NCBI GenBank assembly: GCA_903907665.1 | Contig: CAIVOW010000142.1 | Coordinates: forward strand, 1 to 7,415 | Direction: 5' to 3' | From: an uncultured Actinomycetes bacterium | GTDB lineage: Bacteria > Actinomycetota > Actinomycetes > Nanopelagicales > Nanopelagicaceae | Length of the DNA: 7,415 nucleotides | Shown here: positions 1-5,796 of the stretch, piece after piece | How the letters are laid out: each line of letters starts with the position of its first letter | Numbering within the stretch: the stretch's first letter is position 1 | Notes under the pieces: model-generated | The model's database searches: none | Told to the model about the DNA's origin: nothing | Seen by the model: only the letters and a program-made list of their open reading frames with translations | Translations under genes and position numbers: made by a program

Positions 1-155
1 CCAAGTTTCACAGCGTAAAGCTTATTTGCCGAGTTCTCATTCAATACTCGAGATGTGGCCGCGAATGAACTCGTTGAAGTTCCCGTAAGAACGAAAGAAA
101 GAACAAAAGAGAGAACAGTGGCAAGAACAATGCGAGACTTCTTCGTGGTCAACAT
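1..155 (-). CDS. Secreted protein, N-terminal fragment (signal peptide)
   Basis: This leftward reading frame begins with ATG at 155-153 and stays open to the window edge (51 codons), so only the N-terminus is seen. It starts with a textbook Sec signal peptide. A basic n-region (MLTTKKSR) is followed by a hydrophobic core of about 16 residues at 9-24 (IVLATVLSFVLSFVLT). A polar Thr/Ser-rich c-region then ends in Ser-Phe-Ala, giving a likely cleavage after Ala32. The mature part seen (ATSRVLNENSANKLYAVKL) is too short to assign a family. There is no Cys near the cleavage site, so it is not a lipoprotein. A stop lies in frame at 185-183, so the start must be this ATG or the TTG at 161-159. GGGAT about ten bases upstream of the ATG is a weak ribosome site. 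It lies 57 bases downstream of the DMT transporter on the same strand, so co-transcription is possible. Function unknown. Confidence 0.7.
   Translation of the reverse strand, partial: MLTTKKSRIVLATVLSFVLSFVLTGTSTSSFAATSRVLNENSANKLYAVKL
87..110. repeat. 12-bp tandem repeat inside the signal peptide
   Basis: Two adjacent 12-base units (AAGAACGAAAGA at 87-98 and AAGAACAAAAGA at 99-110) differ at one base. The next six bases (GAGAAC) resemble the start of a third unit. On the coding (minus) strand they encode Ser-Phe-Val-Leu twice in the hydrophobic core of the signal peptide. The unit is a multiple of three, so gain or loss of a copy would change helix length without breaking the frame. Confidence 0.6.
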
Positions 156-185
156 TCCCAAATTATCCCACAGCGCAGTCTGTTA

Positions 186-193
186 CTCCACCT
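186..193 (-). promoter_or_regulatory. Orphan Shine-Dalgarno-like AGGTGGAG
   Basis: On the minus strand the 57-base gap between the DMT stop and the signal-peptide gene contains AGGTGGAG, resembling the 16S anti-SD complement. It is 30 bases from the ATG at 155 and 24 bases from the TTG at 161, too far to serve either. The only in-frame codon at normal distance is CTG (173-171). It may be a coincidence or may mark an unusual start. It sits inside a weak inverted repeat GTTAC (182-186)/GTAAC (205-209). I see no convincing promoter or terminator in the gap. Confidence 0.25.
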
Positions 194-212
194 AAAACGA
201 ATGTGTAACGGC

Positions 213-1070
213 TTAGAAAATAGCGAGAATGAAGGTGCATCCTGTAATTACCAAGGCTCCGCCGATAACCTGAACCAAGGAAATATTTTCATGCAAGTAA
301 AGTGCTCCGATAAGGACAGCAACAACAGTTACTAAAAACTCGACACTAATTGCCCTTGTGGCGCCAATTTGAGCAACTAGCTTGAAGTAAATCACGTAAC
401 AAAGCGAGCTACATGCAACCGCAAGCCCAATCAAATTCAACCAGTCCCCCACCGATGGAGTGCGGTGAAATGGAACAAAAAACAAAAGTGGCAGCGTAAG
501 TAAGCCTCCGAAAAAGAAAGCACCGATTACTTGCTCCCAGGCGCCCACCAATGTCATTTTCATCCTTGAATAATTGCTACCAAAAGCTGCAGAAATACAT
601 CCGATGATGGCGACTATGATGCCAACTAAATACTCCTTCGATGTACTTCCCTTTGGAAATCCAACCAAAAGAATAATTCCCAAGAAGCCGAGCACTAATC
701 CGAAATATCCCCTTCTCGTCAATTTCTCGATTCGAAGTGATCTTCCGATTATTGCTGAATACAATGGAATTGCACCGACCAAGATTGCTGTCATAGCCGT
801 GCCAATACGAGGAATCGCAAAAGATAATCCTATGAGCTGAACTGCAACGGTTGTCACACCGGAAATCAGAAAGGGAATAACTCCTACTGAGAAATCTAGT
901 TTTCGCCCACTTATTTTAGCTAGCAGATATAACGAGAGGCTTGCGATAAGAGCTCGTATCGACACTGCTCCCACCCAGTCGAAAGCTGCCACAACGCGAA
1001 GAACAAGTAGAAATGATCCGCCCCAAAGTAGCGCCAATATCGAGAACTCACTCGGCGCGTTCAACTTCAT
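213..1070 (-). CDS. EamA/DMT-superfamily membrane transporter
   Basis: The 285-residue product has the standard length and layout of the drug/metabolite transporter superfamily: ten hydrophobic helices formed by two EamA repeats, roughly residues 8-137 and 147-285, in the cytoplasmic membrane. Helix 1 carries the family's LLWGGSF pattern. Repeat 1 ends with GTAMTAILVGAIPLYSAIIG (90-109) and a Gly-rich helix. Repeat 2 contains the matching GATRAISVEFLVTVVAVLIG (236-255), then the typical Leu-x-Glu turn (LHENIS) before the last helix. Family members move amino acids, purines, sugars or drugs, usually outward with proton exchange, and the substrate cannot be read from sequence. The ATG at 1070 has no Shine-Dalgarno just upstream, but a possible 8-codon leader overlaps it. 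It is divergent from the nitroreductase gene, with about 100 bases between. The secreted-protein gene follows it on the same strand. Confidence 0.9.
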   Translation of the reverse strand: MKLNAPSEFSILALLWGGSFLLVLRVVAAFDWVGAVSIRALIASLSLYLLAKISGRKLDFSVGVIPFLISGVTTVAVQLIGLSFAIPRIGTAMTAILVGAIPLYSAIIGRSLRIEKLTRRGYFGLVLGFLGIILLVGFPKGSTSKEYLVGIIVAIIGCISAAFGSNYSRMKMTLVGAWEQVIGAFFFGGLLTLPLLFFVPFHRTPSVGDWLNLIGLAVACSSLCYVIYFKLVAQIGATRAISVEFLVTVVAVLIGALYLHENISLVQVIGGALVITGCTFILAIF

Positions 1071-1093
1071 GAGATGAAGGTTACAGGCTTCAT
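1067..1093 (-). other. Possible 8-codon leader ORF overlapping the DMT start
   Basis: On the minus strand an ATG at 1093-1091 opens the mini-ORF MKPVTFIS, whose TGA stop (1069-1067) overlaps the transporter ATG as ATGA. GAGG stands five bases before the mini-ORF start, while the transporter ATG itself has no visible ribosome site. This arrangement would suit translation re-initiation or coupling. It is short enough to arise by chance, and I see no run of a single amino acid that would suggest attenuation. Confidence 0.3.
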
Positions 1094-1104
1094 AAATCCC
1101 TCGC

Positions 1105-1110
1105 TAGAAT
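1105..1110 (+). promoter_or_regulatory. Candidate -10 box for the nitroreductase gene
   Basis: TAGAAT matches five of six bases of the sigma-70-type -10 consensus and lies 66 bases before the nitroreductase ATG in the divergent gap (1071-1166). The best upstream partner, TTACAG at 1081-1086 with an 18-base spacer, is poor. The opposite strand reads TATTCT over nearly the same place and could serve the DMT transporter. Weak call. Confidence 0.25.
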
Positions 1111-1160
1111 AACGCTCATAAATGCGGCTAATCACAGGATCTTTGCCGTCTTAATATCGC

Positions 1161-1166
1161 AAAGGA
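1161..1166 (+). promoter_or_regulatory. Ribosome site that decides the nitroreductase start
   Basis: AAAGGA lies nine bases before ATG 1176. The alternative TTG at 1167 in the same frame directly abuts this motif, with no spacer, and so could not use it. This favours the ATG and a product three residues shorter than the longest reading. Confidence 0.65.
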
Positions 1167-1175
1167 TTGTTTGAT

Positions 1176-1925
1176 ATGGCTACGAAGAAAAACGAATTTG
1201 ATTCAGCTTTAATTTCGCGATTCCTCACCTCTCGTCGGACAACTCGTGAATTTCTCCCAAAGCCTGTATCCCAAACTATTATTAATCAAATTTTGACTGA
1301 TGCGCTTACTGCCCCGAGTTGGTCTAATACTCGACCATTCAAAGTTGCAGTAGCAAAAGGTGAAGTACGCGATCGAATTAGTGCCGAATTTCTCTCGCGC
1401 TGGGGCGCGGTTTCCAAACATTTGCGAGCAGGAACCTGGGGGAAATTTACGTTGCTCGTATCTCGATATGGATTGCCAACGAGTAACCGATTCATAAGCA
1501 AGCCATATTCCCCAGATCTGAAGCCTCGTGCCCATCGCCTTGGCGTTGAACTCTATAAGTCTTTCGGTATTGCGCGGGAGGATCGTCTTCAACGTGATGC
1601 ATGGTGGGCGAAGAATTATGAATTTTTTGGAGCACCTGTTGAGCTTTTTATTTACATACACAAAAGCTTAGGTATCCATGCAGCAAGTGACGCCGGTTTA
1701 ATGATGGAGAATTTAGCCCTCTCGGCACACGCTCGTGGTTTAGGAACCTGCATGCAAGGATCAGTCGCCATTTGGGATGATGTAATCAGAAAAGAATTTG
1801 ATGTGCCAGAGAATTATCGGCTGCTCTGTGGAATTGCAGTCGGATATCCAAGCCCTTCAAAAGTAAATGACTTCAAAGCTCATCGAATTGGAGTGGATGA
1901 AATTCTGCTCAATCCTTCTGTTTAG
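1176..1925 (+). CDS. Nitroreductase-family FMN oxidoreductase
   Basis: The 249-residue product (from ATG 1176) belongs to the nitroreductase fold family: FMN-dependent, usually homodimeric, cytosolic enzymes that pass electrons from NAD(P)H to nitroaromatics, quinones or enoyl-type acceptors. The FMN phosphate-binding segment is visible as RRTTREF (20-26), followed by the family pattern APSWSNTRPF (46-55). The C-terminal half carries the Ala-Ser-Asp-Ala-Gly-Leu-Met-Met-Glu-Asn-Leu helix, then the GLGTCMQG turn that contacts the flavin and a closing CGIAVGYP strand. An insert of about 60 residues between the halves, rich in Arg, Tyr and Trp, is usual in the larger nitrobenzoate-reductase-like subgroup and probably shapes the substrate pocket. 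The true substrate is not predictable. It is transcribed alone: divergent from the DMT transporter and convergent with the MFS gene, with a shared terminator hairpin starting in its stop codon. Confidence 0.9.
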   Translation: MATKKNEFDSALISRFLTSRRTTREFLPKPVSQTIINQILTDALTAPSWSNTRPFKVAVAKGEVRDRISAEFLSRWGAVSKHLRAGTWGKFTLLVSRYGLPTSNRFISKPYSPDLKPRAHRLGVELYKSFGIAREDRLQRDAWWAKNYEFFGAPVELFIYIHKSLGIHAASDAGLMMENLALSAHARGLGTCMQGSVAIWDDVIRKEFDVPENYRLLCGIAVGYPSPSKVNDFKAHRIGVDEILLNPSV

Positions 1926-1960
1926 AGTTCCTCGCACTCCACAACTAGTGCGCAAACTCT
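1924..1960. terminator. Bidirectional terminator hairpin between convergent genes
   Basis: Two nested inverted repeats form one long hairpin. The outer arms are AGAGTT (1924-1929) and AACTCT (1955-1960), the inner arms CGCACT (1933-1938) and AGTGCG (1947-1952). The internal loop is 3/2 bases and the apical loop 8 bases. All twelve pairs are Watson-Crick. The outer arm includes the last two bases of the nitroreductase stop, and the MFS stop codon (1947-1945) lies at the loop edge. No strong T-run follows directly on either side, so termination may be partly factor-assisted, or the hairpin may protect the 3' ends. Confidence 0.6.
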
Positions 1961-3366
1961 GAATTATCCATTGCTTTCTTTGGTAAGAAAAATGTAATAA
2001 TTAAGAAAATAGCCACTAAGCATATTTGAAGAAGCAACGCATTTCTAAAGCCTTTGTCTATATGTCCAGAGGTGACTTGGTTAAAGAACAAAGTTCCAAA
2101 GATTGCAACTCCAACGGATGAACCTATTGATTGAATAGCCGAAAGCACGCCCGATGCCGAACCCACTAATTCATCTTTAATGGCCAGCAGGATTGCATCA
2201 AAGAGAGCCGCCACCACGAGCCCTGTACCAAAACCAGAGACCAGCATTCCAGGAGCTATATGCCAGAAATTGAAGGATTGCATATTTGGCAATGAAGTAA
2301 AGAGCAATATTGCTCCAATGATTTGAGCAAATGCGCCAAGTTGAAGGACTCGAGTGCCAAATTTATCTGCAAGAACTGCGCCGCTCAGCGCCCCACCAAT
2401 CGCAGTACCTAGTGCAATTGCAATATTGGCGATACCAGCGCCACGCGCCGAGTACTGCTCTCCGATCTGAAGAAAGAGAGTAATAATCAAGTAGACGCCA
2501 GTGAATCCTGCAAAGAAGATAAAGATTCCAGCAAGCCCCAAATTATATGTACGCGCTTTGAAGATATCTGGATCAACGAGAGGAGTTCTCTTTCGAGAAA
2601 TAACCCAGCGTTGTTGCATCGTGAAAATAACAAAACCAAAAAGTGAAGCAGCCAACGAGATGAAAGTCCATAGTGGCCATCCGGCTTCCTGGCCCTGGAT
2701 CAATGGCAAAAGCAGCAAACCGGAAGAAATAATAATTAAAACACTTCCAAGAAGATCGATTTTAATTGAATGATTCGACGCTCTCTTCGGTAAATATTTC
2801 CAAGCAAGGCCTAGATTAATGATTCCAATTGGAATATTAACTAGGAAAACTGCGCGCCAACCTGTCGAGGCAATATTGCCATCAATGATAAACCCGCCAA
2901 TAATTGGTCCAAGAATTCCACCTAGACCAAAAACCGGGCCGAAGATCGCAAATGCCTTTCCGATTTCTTCGGGCGGAAATACATCTCGAATAAATCCGAT
3001 GACATGCGGGAGAACCATGGCGCCGGCAAATCCTTGAATTAAGCGAAAGGCGATTAGTGCGCCAATATTTGGTGCAATCGCACAAAGGAGTGAGCTGACG
3101 GTAAAACTTGCGAGTCCTACAAGGAACATGTTTCGGCGTGAATAGCGATCTGCTAAGCGACCACCTAAGACTAAGCCTGCTCCAAGAGTCAATGTATAGC
3201 CACCAATAACCCATTGCAGGGCCGAAGGTGTTGCTCCAAGCCTTTCTTTGAGCGAAGGTCCAGCAACGTTTACGATTGTTGAGTCGAGTAGATCCATAAT
3301 CTCGGCTGCAAGGACAATTCCAAGAATCAACCAACGGTGCTTATTTACTGAGGTCTCTGAAGTCAT
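1945..3366 (-). CDS. DHA2-type MFS efflux transporter
   Basis: The 473-residue product (from ATG 3366) is a multi-helix membrane protein of the major facilitator superfamily, with the length and helix pattern of the 14-helix DHA2 drug:proton antiporters. Diagnostic motifs are LDSTIVNVA in helix 1 (27-35), motif A GGRLADRYSRR between helices 2 and 3 (68-78), RLIQG (108-112), and antiporter motif C, GPVFGLGGILGPIIGG, in helix 5 (143-158). A late GSASGV (402-407) is also typical. Motif C marks exporters, so proton-driven efflux of a drug or metabolite is expected. The frame can be extended to GTG 3384 or TTG 3393; AAAGG at 3399-3395 is placed ten bases before the GTG. I prefer ATG 3366 because the family usually has a short tail before helix 1. 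It is divergent from the FMO operon across a gap with a dyad operator candidate, suggesting shared control and perhaps export of the operon's product. Confidence 0.9.
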   Translation of the reverse strand: MTSETSVNKHRWLILGIVLAAEIMDLLDSTIVNVAGPSLKERLGATPSALQWVIGGYTLTLGAGLVLGGRLADRYSRRNMFLVGLASFTVSSLLCAIAPNIGALIAFRLIQGFAGAMVLPHVIGFIRDVFPPEEIGKAFAIFGPVFGLGGILGPIIGGFIIDGNIASTGWRAVFLVNIPIGIINLGLAWKYLPKRASNHSIKIDLLGSVLIIISSGLLLLPLIQGQEAGWPLWTFISLAASLFGFVIFTMQQRWVISRKRTPLVDPDIFKARTYNLGLAGIFIFFAGFTGVYLIITLFLQIGEQYSARGAGIANIAIALGTAIGGALSGAVLADKFGTRVLQLGAFAQIIGAILLFTSLPNMQSFNFWHIAPGMLVSGFGTGLVVAALFDAILLAIKDELVGSASGVLSAIQSIGSSVGVAIFGTLFFNQVTSGHIDKGFRNALLLQICLVAIFLIITFFLPKKAMDNSEFAH

Positions 3367-3397
3367 CCGAGAAGAATAGACCACCCGCTTCAAACCT

Positions 3398-3426
3398 TTA
3401 TTACGCTATTCACCTGAAATGGTGAA
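3398..3426 (-). promoter_or_regulatory. Weak candidate promoter for the MFS exporter
   Basis: Read leftward, the right arm of the dyad supplies TTCACC (3426-3421) as a -35-like box. TAATAA (3403-3398) lies 17 bases further on as a poor -10. It mirrors the better promoter reading rightward from the same dyad. If real, transcription would begin near 3391, which would favour ATG 3366 or GTG 3384 as the start over TTG 3393. Confidence 0.2.
3409..3426. promoter_or_regulatory. 18-bp dyad, candidate operator in divergent gap
   Basis: TTCACC and GGTGAA form perfect 6-base arms around a 6-base centre (TGAAAT), giving a symmetric site of the size bound by TetR, MarR or GntR-type dimers. It lies between the divergent MFS and FMO genes, and its left arm coincides with the -35 box predicted for the FMO operon. 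A bound repressor would block that promoter and probably the opposite one. No regulator gene lies in the window. Confidence 0.5.
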
Positions 3427-3437
3427 CTACATATAAA
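3409..3437 (+). promoter_or_regulatory. Candidate promoter of the FMO-OCD-DAO operon
   Basis: A -35-like TTCACC (3409-3414, four of six consensus bases) and a -10-like TATAAA (3432-3437, five of six) are separated by exactly 17 bases. Transcription would start near 3444, leaving about 55 bases of leader before ATG 3500. It is the best sigma-70-type promoter I could find in the window. Confidence 0.45.
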
Positions 3438-3461
3438 TTGTTATCAAAATGTCTTGAAATC

Positions 3462-3481
3462 TCTAGTATCTAGGAATCTAG
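3462..3481. repeat. Three closely spaced TCTAG repeats in operon leader
   Basis: TCTAG occurs at 3462, 3469 and 3477, with start-to-start steps of 7 and 8 bases. The last two copies are part of ATCTAGG direct repeats. The first two also form a small dyad, CTAG-TAT-CTAG. It lies between the predicted transcription start and the FMO ribosome site, so it could be a second protein site or merely local low complexity. Confidence 0.3.
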
Positions 3482-3486
3482 GTGGG
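3480..3486 (+). promoter_or_regulatory. Ribosome-site candidate for FMO
   Basis: AGGTGGG is a good anti-SD match. It sits 13 bases before ATG 3500, somewhat long. The alternative start GTG 3482 lies inside the motif and directly follows an in-frame TAG, so it cannot use the motif. This supports ATG 3500. Confidence 0.4.
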
Positions 3487-3499
3487 CAATAATTCCCGT

Positions 3500-4852
3500 A
3501 TGAGCAAAAGAGTCTGTGTCATCGGTGCTGGGCCGAGTGGAATTGCGGCCGCAAAAAATTGCATTCAAAATGGTTTAGAGGTTGTCGTCTTTGAAAAGAA
3601 TAACAAGGTTGGTGGCAACTGGGTCTTTAATGCAAAGACGGGACATTCCAGCGTTTATGAGAACACCCACCTCATCAGCTCAAAGGTATGGTCTGAATTC
3701 GAAGATTATCCAATGCCTGATTCATTTCCAGACTATCCGGGACACGCACAACTTCAAAGCTACTTTGAATCCTATGCAAGGGCTTTTGGCGTGCTCGATA
3801 CAGTCAGATTTGATCACACTGTAGACCACGTAACTCGTCAAAAAAATGGCTCATGGCTAGTTGAGTTTACGGACAACAATGGCGATAAAAAGAGTGAAGT
3901 CTTTGAATACTTGATGGTCTGTAACGGACACCATAACGTTCCTAAGTATCCAAGCTATCCGGGTGAATTCACTGGGCGATTTATCCACTCACATGATTTC
4001 AAGGGCGTAGATGAGACATGGCGCGATAAGCGCGTATTAGTTATTGGTGGTGGAAACTCAGCGTGCGATATCGCTGTAGAGGCAGCTCGAATTACAAAGA
4101 CAGTTGATATGTCGATGCGTAGCCCTCAATGGTTCTTCCCTAAGTTTCTATTTGGTCAACCAAGCGACGTCTTTTCATCGCGAACCGCTTGGTTGCCAAA
4201 GAAATTACGACAATATGGAATTAAATTTCTGGTCCGCTTAGTTCAGGGCCCCTACAGTCAATACGGGCTGCCCGAGAATACGAAATTACCGCTAACAAAT
4301 CATCCGACGCTAAATTCAGACCTAATGGATTACATTCGCCACGGCCGCGTAACGCCACGCAAGGCAATTAAGGCTTGGAACGGTCTAACGGTTGAATTTA
4401 TCGATGGCTCAAAGTCAGATTATGACATCGTTTGTGCGGCTACAGGCTTTTGGACAACTTTCTCGTTCTTCGATAACTCATTCATAAACTTCAAGGATCT
4501 AGAGAAGATTCCACTTTTCCGAAAGATGATGCACGAAAAGTATGAGAACCTCTACTTCATTGGATTATTTCAGCCACTAGGGTGCATCTGGCCATTGGCA
4601 GATTACCAAGCAAAAATTGCATGCTTAGAAATTCTAGGAAAGTATCGGCGGCCTGCCGATATTAAATCTGCAATAGCCCATGAAGTCTCACATCCGCACT
4701 TTGACTTTAGTCCTGGACAACGCCATGCGGTAGAAGTTGATTACCACACCTTTCGCAATGAACTTAAGAGGGAGCTGAAGAAAGCTGGAGTCGATGTTGG
4801 AAAATCGCCCGCTGGAAATAAAAAACTTTATAAGACTGCTTCTTTAGTTTAA
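3500..4852 (+). CDS. Flavin-containing monooxygenase (class B, FMO-like)
   Basis: The 450-residue product has the two-nucleotide layout of class B flavoprotein monooxygenases, which use FAD, NADPH and O2 to oxygenate soft N or S atoms or ketones. The FAD Rossmann motif is GAGPSG (9-14) and ends in the acidic VVVFEK strand. The FMO signature F-x-G-x3-H-x3-F is at 157-167 (FTGRFIHSHDF). The NADPH motif is VIGGGNSACD (181-190), and the hinge ATGFW (314-318) corresponds to the family's ATG-Y/F box. No transmembrane helix is seen, so it is probably cytosolic. By hand alignment, the active-site Asn conserved in N/S-oxygenating FMOs (human FMO1 Asn61) is Ile in SVYENTHLISSK (52-63), so substrate class is uncertain. 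Baeyer-Villiger, N- or S-oxidation are all open. It is the first gene of a coupled operon: its TAA overlaps the next ATG (TAATG). Confidence 0.88.
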   Translation: MSKRVCVIGAGPSGIAAAKNCIQNGLEVVVFEKNNKVGGNWVFNAKTGHSSVYENTHLISSKVWSEFEDYPMPDSFPDYPGHAQLQSYFESYARAFGVLDTVRFDHTVDHVTRQKNGSWLVEFTDNNGDKKSEVFEYLMVCNGHHNVPKYPSYPGEFTGRFIHSHDFKGVDETWRDKRVLVIGGGNSACDIAVEAARITKTVDMSMRSPQWFFPKFLFGQPSDVFSSRTAWLPKKLRQYGIKFLVRLVQGPYSQYGLPENTKLPLTNHPTLNSDLMDYIRHGRVTPRKAIKAWNGLTVEFIDGSKSDYDIVCAATGFWTTFSFFDNSFINFKDLEKIPLFRKMMHEKYENLYFIGLFQPLGCIWPLADYQAKIACLEILGKYRRPADIKSAIAHEVSHPHFDFSPGQRHAVEVDYHTFRNELKRELKKAGVDVGKSPAGNKKLYKTASLV

Positions 4853-5796
4853 TGAGCGCTAATTTCACTGTCCCACTCATTCAAGCGGCCGAAGTTGAGT
4901 TGGCTTTTCCATTACCGATTGCTATGGCCAGCCAGCGTGACGCTTTCTCAGCCTTTGCTCGAGGCGAAGCTGTAATGGGTAATCGAGGTGTCATTACGAA
5001 TGGTGACGATGCGTCATTTACCTACGTGGCTCGATCTTCTCCATCGGCTCCCACGATCGTGAAGTTTGGAAGTGTGACAAATGCTAATGCAGACCTGGGG
5101 CTGCCTGCGGTTCATTCCTACATTGCAATTTTGAATTCAGTCACCGGGGCTCTCGACTCATTTATCGATGGCGAAAGTGTTACCAAGATTAGAACTACGG
5201 CTGCAAGTATGTTGGCGGCCCAATTATTGTCCAACCCACCCAAGGTTATTGCGGTTATAGGAGCTGGCCTTCAAGGAATTGCGCATGCAAAGGCTGCCAT
5301 TGAGCTCTTTGCGCCCGAGAAACTGATCTTTGTGACTCGAACAAGCAACCCAGAACTTGATACATTCCTCAACGACTTTTCGAATTCTTCAACCACAGAT
5401 AGCGCACAAGAGGCTGCGAGCGAGTCAGACTTAATTTTTGTTTGTACAAATAGTGTCACCCCGGTCTTGAGTCAAAGCTTGAAACCCGGCACCACGGTTG
5501 TCTCAATAGGATCCTTCTCCCCCAACCGCGAGGAAGTTGCTGGGAAACTAGTCTCAGAAAGCGACCTAATAGTTGGTGATGATGCAAAGACGGTAATTAC
5601 CCAAAATGGGTCCATAATTGCTGCTCTGAAAGCTAATCCAGAATTATCGTCGAAAATTCAATCTCTGGGTTCGCTGATAGATGACTCATCGTTGGGGAGA
5701 AAGAGCGTTGATGAAACAATCATGTACTTCAGTGTCGGCCTTGGAATACAAGATGCTGCAATTGTTGAAAAATATCTAGAGATGAAATCCAAGTGA
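4852..5796 (+). CDS. Ornithine cyclodeaminase/mu-crystallin family protein
   Basis: The 314-residue product has the normal length and motifs of the OCD/mu-crystallin family. Members are NAD(P)-dependent and include ornithine cyclodeaminase, alanine dehydrogenase and ketimine reductases acting on delta1-pyrroline- or delta1-piperideine-2-carboxylate. Visible features are the substrate-binding lysine in TIVKFGS (Lys71), GLPAVHSYIAIL (83-94), the dimer/active-site segment with Arg114 (KIRTTAASMLAA), and the dinucleotide motif VIGAGLQGIAH (135-145). CTNSVTPVL (198-206), IGSFSPNREEV (219-229), VGDDAK with the conserved acids (241-246), and the closing YFSVGLGIQDAA (292-303) follow. All expected catalytic positions seem present. 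No Shine-Dalgarno precedes ATG 4852. It shares one base with the FMO stop, so re-initiation by the same ribosomes is likely. The downstream DAO-type gene makes a ketimine-reductase role more attractive than ornithine cyclization, but that is inference. Confidence 0.88.
   Translation: MSANFTVPLIQAAEVELAFPLPIAMASQRDAFSAFARGEAVMGNRGVITNGDDASFTYVARSSPSAPTIVKFGSVTNANADLGLPAVHSYIAILNSVTGALDSFIDGESVTKIRTTAASMLAAQLLSNPPKVIAVIGAGLQGIAHAKAAIELFAPEKLIFVTRTSNPELDTFLNDFSNSSTTDSAQEAASESDLIFVCTNSVTPVLSQSLKPGTTVVSIGSFSPNREEVAGKLVSESDLIVGDDAKTVITQNGSIIAALKANPELSSKIQSLGSLIDDSSLGRKSVDETIMYFSVGLGIQDAAIVEKYLEMKSK

Noticed and set aside
182..209. GTTAC/GTAAC inverted repeat after the DMT gene as terminator
   Set aside because: It has only five pairs around an 18-base loop and no T-run.
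574..840. Rightward 88-codon ORF within the DMT gene
   Set aside because: It is a shadow of the transporter on the opposite strand; Pro/Lys/Ile-rich translation without a domain.
1209..1661. Leftward 150-codon ORF inside the nitroreductase gene
   Set aside because: It lies antisense to a gene with strong family motifs, and its translation has an irregular Cys/Arg/Trp-rich composition with no recognisable domain.
2501..3037. Two rightward ORFs antisense to the MFS gene
   Set aside because: They have the Pro/Ile-rich composition typical of the reverse of hydrophobic helices; no start signals or family likeness.
2882..3334. Leftward 150-codon ORF within the MFS gene
   Set aside because: It is a frame-shifted reading of the MFS coding sequence. 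The composition is implausible and the MFS frame carries all motifs.
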